A stretch of DNA of 64,000 bases from an uncultured Ellagibacter sp. (GTDB taxonomy: Bacteria; Actinomycetota; Coriobacteriia; Coriobacteriales; Eggerthellaceae), in contig CAKUKU010000009.1 in the NCBI GenBank assembly GCA_934663775.1, positions 20,050 to 84,049 on the forward strand, written 5' to 3'. The notes below the pieces were generated by a model. It did no database searches. It saw only the letters and a program-made list of their open reading frames with translations, and was not told the origin of the DNA. Below, in pieces: positions 15,401-25,026 of this stretch. How positions within the stretch are numbered: position 1 is the stretch's first letter; the number at the start of each line of letters is the position of its first letter. A program made the translations under genes and the position numbers.

Positions 15401-15934
15401 ATGAACATCACCGTCTACCTGGGGGCAAACGAAGGCAACGACCCGTCTATCGCCGAAGCGGCGCGTGAGCTGGGCACATGGATCGGCGCAAGCGGAAATG
15501 CCCTCGTGTACGGCGGGTCGAAGGTCGGGCTCATGGGAATGCTCGCAGAAAGCGCACTCGACGCGGGCGCCGAAGTCACCGGCGTCGAGCCGCAGTTCTT
15601 CATCGACCAAGCCGTGCAGCTCGACACCATCACGCAGCTCATCGTGACCGACACCATGGCCGAGCGCAAAGCGAAGATGATCGAGCTCGGCGACGCGTTC
15701 ATCGCCTTCCCCGGCGGCTCGGGCACGCTTGAGGAAGTGTCGGAGGTCATGTCGATGCTCTCGCTTTCGCACTTGGACGCGCCCTGCATCATCTACAACC
15801 TAAACGGGTACTACGACCACTTGAAAGCCCAGATCAACCTCATGATTGAGAAGGGCTTCTCCACGCCCGAGCGCCTGGAGCACGTCCACTTTGCAAGCAA
15901 CCTTAACGACGTGAAGAACATCTTAGGTCGCTAG
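15401..15934 (+). CDS. LOG-family protein (TIGR00730), cytokinin-riboside phosphoribohydrolase type
   Basis: A 177-residue Rossmann-like protein. The family signature PGGSGTLEEVSE is present near residue 105, together with the YGGSKVGLMG loop and the conserved MAERKAKM helix. LOG proteins cleave nucleoside 5'-monophosphates to base and ribose phosphate; in bacteria they probably act in nucleotide salvage or housecleaning. The ATG at 15401 follows GAGAGGAACCT. It is a single-gene unit with its own promoter. Confidence 0.9.
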   Translation: MNITVYLGANEGNDPSIAEAARELGTWIGASGNALVYGGSKVGLMGMLAESALDAGAEVTGVEPQFFIDQAVQLDTITQLIVTDTMAERKAKMIELGDAFIAFPGGSGTLEEVSEVMSMLSLSHLDAPCIIYNLNGYYDHLKAQINLMIEKGFSTPERLEHVHFASNLNDVKNILGR

Positions 15935-16237
15935 CGCATAAGCCGCCCGACGCCGCGGGGGATCCTGCGCCTCATTGCAGCGCGCGCATCGGCCGACATC
16001 GCGCCCGCACCCCCGCGCGCCGCCCGGACTCGCGCTCACATCCTATCGCGCGTATCGCCCGCCTTCCCACCTCGCGATACGCTCAACCCGCATCCCCTTG
16101 TCATCTGCGTGAAAGCGCGCCGCCTCGTACGCGGGAATAGTACAATATGAATTTGCCGCCCTACGCGCCCATTGAGCACTGCGCTCGCAATCCGCGCGAG
16201 CAGGGCATTTCATTTCCAAGCACGAGAAAGAACCAGC
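15935..16237. other. Intergenic region, probable prfC leader
   Basis: No gene is seen. A TACAAT hexamer at 16141-16146 is a candidate -10 box for prfC, about 90 bases ahead of its start, but no good -35 box stands at the right distance. The rest is G+C-rich and featureless. Confidence 0.4.
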
Positions 16238-17851
16238 ATGTCGACCCTAACGGATCAGATTTCCTCACGGCGCACCTTCGCCATCATCTCGCACCCCGAC
16301 GCGGGCAAGACGACCCTCACCGAGAAGCTCCTGCTCTACACCGGCAGCATCCAGACCGCAGGCTCGGTCAAAGGCAAGTCCAGCTCGAAGCACGCCGTGT
16401 CCGACTGGATGGACATCGAAAAACAGCGCGGCATCTCCGTGACCTCCTCGGTGCTGCAGTTCTCCTACGACGGCTATTGCGTGAACATCCTCGATACCCC
16501 CGGCCACCAGGACTTTTCGGAAGACACCTACCGCACGCTCATGGCTGCGGACGCCGCGGTCATGGTCATCGACGGCGCAAAGGGCGTCGAGGCGCAGACG
16601 AAGAAGCTCTTCAAGGTGTGCACGCTGCGTCATATCCCCATCTTCACATTCGTGAACAAGCTCGACCGCGAGACACGCGACCCGTTCGACCTCATGGAGG
16701 AGATCGAGACGGTGCTCGGCATCGGCACCTACCCGATGAACTGGCCGATTGGCTGCGGGCAAAACTTCCGCGGCGTGTTCGACCGCCAAACCCGCCGCGT
16801 CATCGCCTTCGAGGGCGACGGCCACGCCAACGCCACCAAGAAGGTTGCGGAAATCGAGGCCGAACTCGGCGACGCCGCGCTTGCCGACCTCATCGGGGAA
16901 GCGAACCACGCGAACCTCATCGACGACATCGAGCTGCTCGACGGCGCAGGTGACGAGCTCGACCTCGATGCAGTGCGCACCGGCAAGCTCTCCCCCGTGT
17001 TCTTCGGCAGCGCGCTCACCAACTTCGGCGTCGAGCCGTTCCTGAAAGAGTTTCTGCGCCTCACCCCCACGCCGCTCCCCTACACCGACTGCCTCACGGG
17101 CGAGCCGGTCGACCCGATGCGCGACGAGTTTTCGGGATTCGTCTTCAAAATCCAGGCGAACATGGACAAAAACCATCGCGACCGCATCGCATTCGTGCGC
17201 ATCTGCTCGGGCAAGTTCGAGCGCGGCATGGACGCAATGCACATGCAGGGCGGCAAGAAGCTGAAGCTCGCCACGGGAACCTCGCTTATGGCGGACGATC
17301 GCGCGACGGTCGACGAGGCGTACGCGGGCGACATCGTCGGACTCTTCGATCCGGGCATCTTCTCGATTGGTGACACCGTTTGCGCAGGTAAATGCCGCGT
17401 TCAGTACCCCGAAATCCCCACGTTCGCACCCGAGATCTTCGCACGCGTCACGCAGGTGAACACACTCAAGCGCAAGCAGTTCGTGAAGGGCATGGAAGAA
17501 CTCGCACAGGAAGGCGCCATTCAGATTTTCCGCGAGCCGGGCTTCGGTATGGAAAGCGTCATCGTGGGCGTCGTCGGCGTGTTGCAGCTCGACGTGCTTG
17601 AGCAGCGTCTGAAAAGCGAATACGGCGTCGAGGTACGCAGGCAGGCGCTTCCCTATTCCGAGATTCGCTGGATCATGAACGACCCTTCCACCTACGACAT
17701 CGCGAAGCTCAACCTGACAAGCGACACGCTGCGCGTCGAGGACATGCGCGGCCGCAAGCTGCTTTTGTTCACAAGCGCGTGGAACGTGAATTGGGCGAGC
17801 GAGCGCAACGCTGACCTGGAGCTTTCGGAGGTCGGCAACTTCTCGATTTAG
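16238..17851 (+). CDS. prfC: Peptide chain release factor 3
   Basis: A 537-residue translational GTPase that recycles RF1 and RF2 after peptide release. G1 is HPDAGKTT, the G2 region is RGISVTSSV, G3 is DTPGHQDFSEDT, and G4 is NKLDRE. The RF3-specific insertion and C-terminal domains follow and the length is normal. The ATG at 16238 is chosen because it aligns with the usual MSTLTDQISSRRTFAIISHP start and follows GAGAAAGA; a longer in-frame start at 16172 is unlikely. The pairing with an unusual RF2 in this window is noted separately. Confidence 0.96.
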   Translation: MSTLTDQISSRRTFAIISHPDAGKTTLTEKLLLYTGSIQTAGSVKGKSSSKHAVSDWMDIEKQRGISVTSSVLQFSYDGYCVNILDTPGHQDFSEDTYRTLMAADAAVMVIDGAKGVEAQTKKLFKVCTLRHIPIFTFVNKLDRETRDPFDLMEEIETVLGIGTYPMNWPIGCGQNFRGVFDRQTRRVIAFEGDGHANATKKVAEIEAELGDAALADLIGEANHANLIDDIELLDGAGDELDLDAVRTGKLSPVFFGSALTNFGVEPFLKEFLRLTPTPLPYTDCLTGEPVDPMRDEFSGFVFKIQANMDKNHRDRIAFVRICSGKFERGMDAMHMQGGKKLKLATGTSLMADDRATVDEAYAGDIVGLFDPGIFSIGDTVCAGKCRVQYPEIPTFAPEIFARVTQVNTLKRKQFVKGMEELAQEGAIQIFREPGFGMESVIVGVVGVLQLDVLEQRLKSEYGVEVRRQALPYSEIRWIMNDPSTYDIAKLNLTSDTLRVEDMRGRKLLLFTSAWNVNWASERNADLELSEVGNFSI

Positions 17852-17902
17852 AGCGCGATGCCCGCTGCCCGCAGAACACGAAGCGCGCGGGGGCGGCGAA
17901 AC

Positions 17903-17944
17903 GCAACCGCACGTTGAGCGCGGCCCCGCTCAACGTGCGGTTGC
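17903..17944. terminator. 18-bp perfect hairpin between convergent prfC and ung
   Basis: The arms GCAACCGCACGTTGAGCG and its exact complement flank a CGGCCC loop. The position between two converging genes suggests a bidirectional terminator. Neither side has a clear U-tract, so termination may be rho-assisted or the hairpin may protect both 3' ends. Confidence 0.65.
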
Positions 17945-17954
17945 TCGTGGTGTG

Positions 17955-18719
17955 TCAGTCGGCAAGCGTCCAATCGATAGGTTCCGCACCGTTTTCAACC
18001 AACAGGGCGTTCGCGTGGGAGAAGGGTCTCGAGCCCAAGAAAGCGGGAAGCTCCCCCGCCGCGCGCGAGGCGGAAAGCGGCGAGGGGTGCGTGCTTTTCA
18101 GGATGAACTTGCTCGGTAGCCCGCCGCTCCCAGCGAGCGGCGGGCTCTCTCCCGAGCCGGGCGCCGCTGCGCCCTCGCAATTCGCACGCTCCTTCGCGCC
18201 CTCGATCAGCTTGATTGCAGGCCGCCCCCATGCCAGAAAGACCACCGGCTGCGGCAGGCGCATGCACGCCTCGACGATCGCCGTCGTCACCGCTTGCCAG
18301 CCGAGCTTGCTGTGAGAGTTCGCCTCGTGCTCGCGCACGGTGAGCGTCGTGTTCAAAAGGAGCACGCCCTGGCGCGCCCAAGGGGTCAAGTCCCCGCTTG
18401 AAGGCATATCGCATCCCAGGTCAGCGGACATTTCCTTGTAGATGTTGCGAAGGCTCGGCGGCAGTTTTTGTCCCTTCGGCACCGAAAACGACAGCCCCAT
18501 CGCCTGGCCCGGCCCATGATAAGGGTCCTGCCCAACGATGACCGCGCGCACCTCTTCGGGCGCCACGTAGGCGAGAGCGTTTAAGATGTCGCCCTGAGGC
18601 GGGTAGATGACCTCCTCGCGCCGAAGGCCGTCAACGCGCGCGAGGAGGTCCGCGGCGTCGCTTCGCACCCGCTCAGGCACGAGCGCGAACCACGCGTCAA
18701 TCGATTCCCGCTTCTCCAC
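17955..18719 (-). CDS. ung: Uracil-DNA glycosylase
   Basis: A 254-residue family-1 UDG that removes uracil from DNA. The water-activating motif GQDPYHGPGQAMG and the leucine-loop HPSPLSA are both clear, with LLLNTTLTV and VFLAWG in between. Typical UDGs have about 225 residues. The excess is a Gly/Pro/Ser-rich segment after the KLIEGAKERA helix (about residues 180-205), encoded by a G+C-rich palindrome, plus ASRAAGELPA after HPSPL. The insert sits on a surface turn between two strands. No operon partner is seen. Confidence 0.93.
   Translation of the reverse strand: MEKRESIDAWFALVPERVRSDAADLLARVDGLRREEVIYPPQGDILNALAYVAPEEVRAVIVGQDPYHGPGQAMGLSFSVPKGQKLPPSLRNIYKEMSADLGCDMPSSGDLTPWARQGVLLLNTTLTVREHEANSHSKLGWQAVTTAIVEACMRLPQPVVFLAWGRPAIKLIEGAKERANCEGAAAPGSGESPPLAGSGGLPSKFILKSTHPSPLSASRAAGELPAFLGSRPFSHANALLVENGAEPIDWTLAD
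18118..18146. repeat. Palindrome inside the ung reading frame
   Basis: AGCCCGCCGCTC and its exact complement GAGCGGCGGGCT flank CCAGC. It encodes the extra Gly/Ser-rich loop of Ung. The sequence differs from the rnr/copA repeat family, but the situation is the same: a perfect hairpin in frame at a tolerant surface loop. Confidence 0.65.
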
Positions 18720-18824
18720 CCCATCCTCCTATCGCGCATGACGCCGAATGCCCGCACCTACTTCCAAAGGCTTGCGTGCCTGCGAATACCCCTAATTTGA
18801 ACTGGGGAAATGCCTCTAATTCCT

Positions 18825-21422
18825 CTAGAACGCCTCGAAGCGGGCGCGGCGCTGCTCGACCAAATCTCCCGCCGGAACATCGGCAAGTACCGCAAGTTCG
18901 CGGCGCACGTAGTCGCGCACAACCTCAACAGCAGCTTCCGGGTTCTCGTGCGCGGGCGCGGGTCCTTCTGAGAGCACGTCGTCCACGATGCCCATCTCGT
19001 GCGCCTCGGCGGCGCTCATCTTCATGACGGCGGCCGCCTCGGGCGCGCGCGTGCGGTCTTTCCACAAGATAGACGCGAAGCCCTCGGGCGACAGCACGGA
19101 GTAGACCGCGTGCTCCTGCATGGTCACGCGATTCGCAACAGCGAGCGCAAGCGCACCGCCCGAGCCGCCCTCGCCAAGAAGGACGCTAACGATAGGAACC
19201 TTGATACCTGCCATCGCAAGCAGGTTGTCGGCGATCGCATTGCCCTGCCCGCGCTCCTCGGCCTCCATGCCGCAGAACGCGCCCTGCGTGTCGACGAAGC
19301 ACAGGATGGGACGCCCGAACTTCTCGGCCTCGCGCATGAGGCGAAGGCTCTTGCGATAACCCTCCGGTTGCGGGCAGCCGAAGTTGCGCTTGATACGTTC
19401 CTTGAGGTCGGCACCTTTTTCCTCGGCGATCACCGTGACCGCTTGATTGCCAATCCAGCCGACGCCTGCGACAATCGCGCCGTCGTCGCCGAACCCGCGA
19501 TCGCCGTGCAGCTCGATGAAGCCGTCGACGATGCGGTCGATGTAGTAGCGCGAGGTGGGACGATGCACGTTGCGCGCGAGCTGCACACTCTCCCAGGCGC
19601 TCGACTCCTGAGCGCCCGCCGCGCCCGATTCCCCACCTTCGGCGGCAGGCTCGGCCGCAGGAGCACATGCGGTGGGCGCGCACGCCGCTTCGGCGCAGTC
19701 TTCCGACATGTCGCCCGCATGCGCATCGACGAGGTCGCGCCGACGCTCGGCCTCGCGCTCGAGCTTCTTCGACTTGCCTCCGAGCCATCCGAGCAACGTC
19801 TCGGTGAGCGACTGAGCGCGCTTCTCGTCGTCCGCCTCGCCGCGAAGCAAGTCCTCGTCGACGGGGAGCAGGCCGTAGGTCACCTTGTTGTAGGTGTCGG
19901 TTCCGTGCTTGAGGTTCGACATGACCGAGTCGTACGTGACGATCATGCGCTCCTCGCCCGCGACGGGCTCGCCCTGCGCGCGCGTCGCGTAGTGCAGCGC
20001 GAGCAGCTGCGCTAAGGTGGCGCGCATATCCGTTCGCGAGACGACGGCATCGATAAGCCCATGTGAAAGCGCGAATTCGGCAGTTTGGAAGCCCTTGGGG
20101 AGCTCTTGCTTGATGGTGTCGCGAATCACGCGTTGTCCGGCGAAGCCGATGAGCGCATGAGGTTCGGCGAGGATGATGTCGCCCTGCATGGCGAACGACG
20201 CCGTGACGCCGCCCGTCGTCGGGTCGGTAATTACCGAGATGTAGGGCAGCCCGCGCTCGGCGAGGCGGGAAAGCGCGCAGGACACCTTCGCCATCTGCAT
20301 GAGCGAGGCTAAGCCCTCCTGCATGCGCGCGCCACCCGACGCGGTGAACGCCACGACCGGCAGGCCCTCTTCTGCCGCACGCCGCACGAGGCGCGCCATC
20401 TTCTCGCCAACAGCGGTGCCCATAGACCCCATGAGGAAGGTGGACTCCATGACCGCGAACGCCGCGCGGATGCCGGCAATGCGGCCTTCTCCCGTGCGAA
20501 TCCCCTCGTCAAGTCCCGTTTTCTCACGAAGTCCGGCAATCTTTTCCGCGTACCCGGGAAAATCGAGCGGGTCGGGCTCGGGCATGTGGGCATCCCATTC
20601 CTCGAAGCTTCCCGCGTCGAGCAGATCGGCGATGCGCTCGTCGGAGGTCATGCGGAAATATCCACCGCAGGTAGGGCACACGTAATGCGACGCGGCAAGG
20701 CTTTCCTCGCCGAACTTCAGCCCGCAGTGAGGGCAGGCGCGCCACTTGTCGACCGCAGGAGCCGCCTTCTCCGTGGTGCAGAGCACCCAGCCGAGCGCCG
20801 GCGTGTCGTTCTTCAGCGGGCGGAACACGTTCACGCCGCGCGAGATGGCACGGGAGAGAAATCCGTCGACCTCGCCGAGCGGCTGCGCCTCATCGCACAA
20901 AAGAATCGTCCCCGCCCCGCATTCGGCGGCGGCGGCGAGCACGGCATGGGCATTGCAGAACAGCGCGTCGGAGTACTTCTCACCCAAGCACACCGTCCCC
21001 GTCGCCTGGCGCAGATACGACTCGTAGCGCTTGTCGGCGGTATAGGGCATCCAGACCGCGAAACCAGCGTCGATCGCAGCCTGCAGGTAGTGCTTCGCCA
21101 TGCGTCCGCGCGACATGAGCAGCACGCGGGGACGACTATCCTCAGTTTCCTTACCATCGACCGGGGAATACGCGCTCGCGTCGCCCGCGGGGACGACGTA
21201 GTACTCCGACGAGTCGGCCGATGAGGCGGCGTTCGGCACGAGCGACCCGTCCGCCGCAGCCTCCTCGGCGATGCGCGAGAGGCGATACGCCACGCCCGCC
21301 TCGGGCGCCTGGGTCTGCGACCTTACCGGCGCGGGATCATCGGGGGCGAACTCCCCGTCCGCGTCGAAACTCACATATCCTTGCTGTGCAATCTTCATGC
21401 CAAAAAACCTCAACGACTTCAT
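18825..21422 (-). CDS. accDA: Fused acetyl-CoA carboxylase carboxyltransferase beta-alpha (AccD-AccA) with N-terminal biotin-carboxylase-like domain
   Basis: An 865-residue fusion that transfers carboxyl from carboxybiotin to acetyl-CoA. Residues 230-505 are AccD, with the zinc finger Cys230, 233, 249, 252 and the ASGGARMQEG oxyanion region. A linker of about 75 Ala/Glu-rich residues follows. From about 590 it is AccA (GDRGFGDD, GEGGSGGALA). Residues 98-202 resemble the first domain of AccC (RVLLMSRGRMAKHYLQAA, then a CNAHAVLAAAAECGA segment) but no ATP-grasp follows. It is last in the fab operon, 26 bases after fabZ. ATG 21422 is used; 21398 is an alternative. Confidence 0.93.
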   Translation of the reverse strand: MKSLRFFGMKIAQQGYVSFDADGEFAPDDPAPVRSQTQAPEAGVAYRLSRIAEEAAADGSLVPNAASSADSSEYYVVPAGDASAYSPVDGKETEDSRPRVLLMSRGRMAKHYLQAAIDAGFAVWMPYTADKRYESYLRQATGTVCLGEKYSDALFCNAHAVLAAAAECGAGTILLCDEAQPLGEVDGFLSRAISRGVNVFRPLKNDTPALGWVLCTTEKAAPAVDKWRACPHCGLKFGEESLAASHYVCPTCGGYFRMTSDERIADLLDAGSFEEWDAHMPEPDPLDFPGYAEKIAGLREKTGLDEGIRTGEGRIAGIRAAFAVMESTFLMGSMGTAVGEKMARLVRRAAEEGLPVVAFTASGGARMQEGLASLMQMAKVSCALSRLAERGLPYISVITDPTTGGVTASFAMQGDIILAEPHALIGFAGQRVIRDTIKQELPKGFQTAEFALSHGLIDAVVSRTDMRATLAQLLALHYATRAQGEPVAGEERMIVTYDSVMSNLKHGTDTYNKVTYGLLPVDEDLLRGEADDEKRAQSLTETLLGWLGGKSKKLEREAERRRDLVDAHAGDMSEDCAEAACAPTACAPAAEPAAEGGESGAAGAQESSAWESVQLARNVHRPTSRYYIDRIVDGFIELHGDRGFGDDGAIVAGVGWIGNQAVTVIAEEKGADLKERIKRNFGCPQPEGYRKSLRLMREAEKFGRPILCFVDTQGAFCGMEAEERGQGNAIADNLLAMAGIKVPIVSVLLGEGGSGGALALAVANRVTMQEHAVYSVLSPEGFASILWKDRTRAPEAAAVMKMSAAEAHEMGIVDDVLSEGPAPAHENPEAAVEVVRDYVRRELAVLADVPAGDLVEQRRARFEAF

Positions 21423-21448
21423 GTTTTCCCTGGAAACCGAGCTACTCC

Positions 21449-21892
21449 CTACGAATTCGCAAGCACGTATTTCTGCGTCGCCGTAGCGCAGACTTTATCT
21501 CCCACGCTCGCCTCGACGTCGGCGACGACCATGCGGCTCGACGACTTCACGATGGTCGCCTTGAGCGTGAGCACATCGCCTGGGAGCACCTGATTGCGAA
21601 ACTTCGCCTTGTCGATGCCGGCGAAGAATCCAAGGGTTCCCTCATCTGCGCGATCGACGAGCGCGCAGAATGACGCCGCCTGCGCGAGCGCCTCCATGAT
21701 GATCACGCCCGGAAGCACCGGATGCGTCGGGAAGTGCCCGTTAAATAGCGGCAGGTCGGGGTCGACGTCGAGCTCGGCCGTGATCGAGGTGCCCGGCGTG
21801 CATTCCACCACGCGCGTCATCCACACGAAGGGGTCGCGATGCGGGAGCACCCGCTCGATGTCCTCGCGACCGCAAGGGAACTGAATATCCAT
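21449..21892 (-). CDS. fabZ: 3-hydroxyacyl-ACP dehydratase FabZ
   Basis: A 147-residue hot-dog-fold enzyme that dehydrates 3-hydroxyacyl-ACP in the elongation cycle. The catalytic stretch GHFPTHPVLPGVIIMEALAQ carries the His and Glu of the family, preceded by LPHRDPFVWMTRV. The ATG at 21892 is followed by MDIQFPCGREDIERVLPHR and has AAAGG upstream. FabZ rather than FabA is favoured by length and by the absence of a FabB partner. It lies 88 bases after fabF, a gap with two hairpins. Confidence 0.95.
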   Translation of the reverse strand: MDIQFPCGREDIERVLPHRDPFVWMTRVVECTPGTSITAELDVDPDLPLFNGHFPTHPVLPGVIIMEALAQAASFCALVDRADEGTLGFFAGIDKAKFRNQVLPGDVLTLKATIVKSSSRMVVADVEASVGDKVCATATQKYVLANS

Positions 21893-21920
21893 CAAAAAGA
21901 ACCTTTCTCTTCCGCAAGCG

Positions 21921-21949
21921 CGGGCTGTGAGCCCGAGCAGCACTGCTCG
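21921..21949. repeat. Two adjoining small hairpins between fabF and fabZ
   Basis: CGGGCT-GTG-AGCCCG (21921-21935) is followed directly by CGAGCAG-CA-CTGCTCG (21934-21949). Within an operon such structures can set processing sites or differential expression. Neither has a U-tract. Confidence 0.5.
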
Positions 21950-21980
21950 CGGTTCGTGAATGCGCGAGCAGCGAGCGCCT

Positions 21981-23270
21981 CTATTCCGCCGCAACCTCGT
22001 ACGGCGAGATAGCCAGGCACGCGTTATGCCCGCCGAAGCCGAGCGAGTTCGACAGCGCCACCTTCTGCTTGTAGTTTTCGAGCGGCTCGGTGAGCACGTT
22101 GGCGGGAGCCTCCGGGTCGGGCGTTTCGAAGCCGGCCGTCGGAGGTACGCAATCGTTCGCGACGGAAAGCGCCGTGACAATCGCCTCGACCGCGCCTGCC
22201 GCGCCGAGCGTATGGCCCGTCGTGCCCTTGACCGAGCACACGGGAACCTTCATGCCCGCCTCTTCCCCGCACAGCGCGCGCAGCGCCTTGGACTCGGTGA
22301 GCTCGTTCGCGTGCGTACCCGTGCCATGCGCGTTGAAATGCCCCAGGTCAGCGGGGGTGAACCCACCTTCCTCAAGCGCGATGCGCATCGCGCGGACCAC
22401 ACCCTCCCCTTCTGGGTCGGGGGCGGTCATGTGGTAGGCGTCGCCCGTCGAGCCGAAGCCCACGACCTCTGCAAGCGGCTTCGCACCACGCGCCAGGGCA
22501 TGTTCGAGCGACTCCAAGACAACCGCGCCCGCGCCTTCGCCGGCGACGAAGCCCTCGCGGTCGAGGTCGAACGGGCGGGAAGCGCGCAGGGGGTCCTCCT
22601 CGCGCGAAAGAGCGCCGAGGTTCGCGAAGCCCGCGATGCAGATGGGGTTCACGCTTTCCTCCGCACCGCCCGCAAGCGCCACGTCGGTGTAGCCGTGACG
22701 GATGTCGCGCACAGCCTGCCCGATGCAGTGGGCGCCCGTCGCGCACGCGGTGACGACGTTGATGCACTCGCCCTTCATGCCGTAGCGAATCGCCAGGTTG
22801 CCTGCGGCGATGTTGCCGATCATCGTGGGCACGAACAGCGGGCTCACACGCTTAGGCCCCTTCTCGAACAGCGTCTTGAAGCCGCTCTCGAGCTCGTCGA
22901 TCCCGCCGATGCCGCTGCCGAAGACGACGGACACGCGCGAGGGGTCCTCTTCCTCCATGGAAAGCCCCGCCTGCGCGATAGCTTCGTCGGAAGCGACGAT
23001 CGCGTACTGCACGAAGCGCTCGAAACGGCGCGACTCCTTCTTCGTGAGACCGTGCTCGGTGGCGTCGAAGCCGCAGACCTCGCCAGCATTGTGGACCTCG
23101 TAGTCGGTCGTGTCGAAGCGCTCGATAGGGCGGATGCAGCATTCGCGGCCCATGACCGCCTTCCACAGCGCCTCCACGCCGACACCCGCGGGCGTGATCG
23201 CGCCCATGCCGGTAATCACGACACGGTTCGATCCGTCGGGTCGCTTGGTGTTCACGGTTGCCTCGCTCAT
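21981..23270 (-). CDS. fabF: Beta-ketoacyl-ACP synthase II FabF
   Basis: A 429-residue condensing enzyme that extends acyl-ACP with malonyl-ACP. The nucleophile is Cys176 in [13 protein letters not shown], and the two catalytic histidines lie in NAHGTGT and [18 protein letters not shown] closes the fold. The start ATG at 23270 overlaps the fabG stop (ATGA). No FabH-type initiating synthase is visible in the window, so either it lies elsewhere or another route starts chains. Confidence 0.96.
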   Translation of the reverse strand: MSEATVNTKRPDGSNRVVITGMGAITPAGVGVEALWKAVMGRECCIRPIERFDTTDYEVHNAGEVCGFDATEHGLTKKESRRFERFVQYAIVASDEAIAQAGLSMEEEDPSRVSVVFGSGIGGIDELESGFKTLFEKGPKRVSPLFVPTMIGNIAAGNLAIRYGMKGECINVVTACATGAHCIGQAVRDIRHGYTDVALAGGAEESVNPICIAGFANLGALSREEDPLRASRPFDLDREGFVAGEGAGAVVLESLEHALARGAKPLAEVVGFGSTGDAYHMTAPDPEGEGVVRAMRIALEEGGFTPADLGHFNAHGTGTHANELTESKALRALCGEEAGMKVPVCSVKGTTGHTLGAAGAVEAIVTALSVANDCVPPTAGFETPDPEAPANVLTEPLENYKQKVALSNSLGFGGHNACLAISPYEVAAE

Positions 23271-24031
23271 AGCGCCATACCTCCGTCGATGCAGATAACC
23301 TGACCGGTAATGTAGCCAGCCTCGTCGCTGACCAGGAATTTCACGAGATTCGCCACGTCCTCGGGCTGGCCGAGGCGGCCGCACGCGATGCGCCCGGCGA
23401 TGGCCTCGCGCTGCTTGTCGGAGAGCGCGTCGGTCATGTCGGTCTCGATGAACCCGGGGGCCACGGCATTCACCGTGACGTTGCGCGCCGCGAGCTCGCG
23501 CGCGAGCGACTTGGTGAGCCCGATCACGCCCGCCTTCGACGCCGCATAGTTCGCCTGCCCGGCATTGCCTGCAACGCCCACGACGCTCGACATGTTGACG
23601 ATGCGGCCCGAGCGCTGCTTCATCATGATCTTCGTGGCGGCCTTGCAGCAGTTGAACGTGCCCTTCAGGTTCACGTCGATGACCGCGTCGAAGTCTTCTT
23701 CCTTCATGCGCGCAACGAGCCCGTCGCGCGTGATGCCCGCGTTGTTCACGAGCACGTCGAGCCGCCCGAACGCGGCGTGCGCGGATTCCACGAGCGTCTG
23801 CGCCTCTTCCGCCGACGCGACGTTGCCCACGAGGGCGAGCGACTTCACGCCATAGGTTGCCGAAATCTCCGCGGCGAGCTCCTGCGCCGCGGGAAGACTT
23901 CTCTCGCTCGAGCAGTTCACGCACACGTTCATGCCCGCCTCGGCGAGCGCGAGTGCAACCGCGCGGCCGATGCCGCGGCTCGATCCGGTGACGAGCGCTC
24001 CCTTGCGCTCGGGTTTAACCTGTTCAGTCAT
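23267..24031 (-). CDS. fabG: 3-oxoacyl-ACP reductase FabG
   Basis: A 254-residue short-chain dehydrogenase that reduces 3-oxoacyl-ACP with [15 protein letters not shown] is the cofactor loop, NNAG follows at about residue 95, and the catalytic triad is in the region [21 protein letters not shown] (Ser, Tyr, Lys). The C-terminal [16 protein letters not shown] ending is standard for FabG. It overlaps fabF by 4 bases and follows fabD by 36. Confidence 0.96.
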   Translation of the reverse strand: MTEQVKPERKGALVTGSSRGIGRAVALALAEAGMNVCVNCSSERSLPAAQELAAEISATYGVKSLALVGNVASAEEAQTLVESAHAAFGRLDVLVNNAGITRDGLVARMKEEDFDAVIDVNLKGTFNCCKAATKIMMKQRSGRIVNMSSVVGVAGNAGQANYAASKAGVIGLTKSLARELAARNVTVNAVAPGFIETDMTDALSDKQREAIAGRIACGRLGQPEDVANLVKFLVSDEAGYITGQVICIDGGMAL

Positions 24032-24067
24032 GGGTTTTGCTCACTTCCCAACTAATGGACGGGTGTT

Positions 24068-25000
24068 TTAGCTTGCGTCGGACGCAAGTGACTCGAGCGC
24101 CGCGTCGAAGCTTGCCAGGTCCTGCACGCAGGTCCGCGACGCCTTGCGGTCGATTCGCTTGACGAGGTTCTCGAGCACGCCGCCGAAGCCGACTTCCCAA
24201 AACGTTGTGTGGCCCCGCTCCTCGAGCGCCTTGACGCTTTGCTGGAAACGGACCGGATGCGTAAGATGCTCCGCAAGATGCTCGCGGGCGCAGGCGGCAG
24301 AAAGCGGCGCGGCGTCGACATTGCAGATAAGCGGGATGGAAGGCTCGCTGAACTCGATACCCTCGAGGTATGCCGCGAGCTTCTCGGCCGCGTCGGCCAT
24401 AAGCGGGCTGTGGAACGCGCCCGACGTGGCCAGGCGCGCGAAACGCTTGCCCTCGGCAGCCCACGCCTCTTCCGCGCGCGCAACGGCGTCAGGTGTACCC
24501 GAAATAACAATCTGACCTGGGCTGTTGTAGTTTGCGGGAACGAGCACGTCACCCTGGGCGCACTCCTCGCACACAGCGCGGACGGCTTCATCGTCGGCCT
24601 TGAGCAGTGCGCTCATGACGCCCGCGTGGACGCTCGAAGCTTCCGCCATGTATTCGGCGCGCACCTTCACGAAGCGATAGGTGTCCTCTTCGGAGAGCAT
24701 GCCGGAGACAGCGAGCGCGGACACCTGCCCGAGCGAAAAGCCGAGCACAGCTGCCGGAGCCACGCCGCGAGCCATGAGGGCGCGGGCAATGCCGACCGAG
24801 AGCACGCAAAGCGCAGGCTGCGCGTAGCGCGTGTCGTTGAGCTTCTCGGGGGAAGCCGTTGCCACCAGGTCAGCGAGGTCGTAACCGAGCACGTCAGAAG
24901 CGCACTCGAACGACGAAGCCACCTCGGAGACACTCATCAGGTCGGCGCCCATGCCAGGCTTTTGCGACCCTTGGCCCGAGAACAGGAATACGGGGTTCAT
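24068..25000 (-). CDS. fabD: Malonyl-CoA:ACP transacylase FabD
   Basis: A 310-residue acyltransferase that loads malonyl onto ACP. FLFSGQGSQKPGMG opens the protein, the nucleophile is Ser89 in GFSLGQ, and the catalytic His lies in SGAFHSPLM. The normal second-shell GHS(L/I)G pattern reads GFSLG here, so His before Ser is Phe. The ATG at 25000 has GGAGGAAGG upstream; longer frames overlap fabK. It lies between fabK and fabG in the operon. Confidence 0.95.
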   Translation of the reverse strand: MNPVFLFSGQGSQKPGMGADLMSVSEVASSFECASDVLGYDLADLVATASPEKLNDTRYAQPALCVLSVGIARALMARGVAPAAVLGFSLGQVSALAVSGMLSEEDTYRFVKVRAEYMAEASSVHAGVMSALLKADDEAVRAVCEECAQGDVLVPANYNSPGQIVISGTPDAVARAEEAWAAEGKRFARLATSGAFHSPLMADAAEKLAAYLEGIEFSEPSIPLICNVDAAPLSAACAREHLAEHLTHPVRFQQSVKALEERGHTTFWEVGFGGVLENLVKRIDRKASRTCVQDLASFDAALESLASDAS

Positions 25001-25026
25001 ATGACCGATACCTTCCTCCACCGCGG

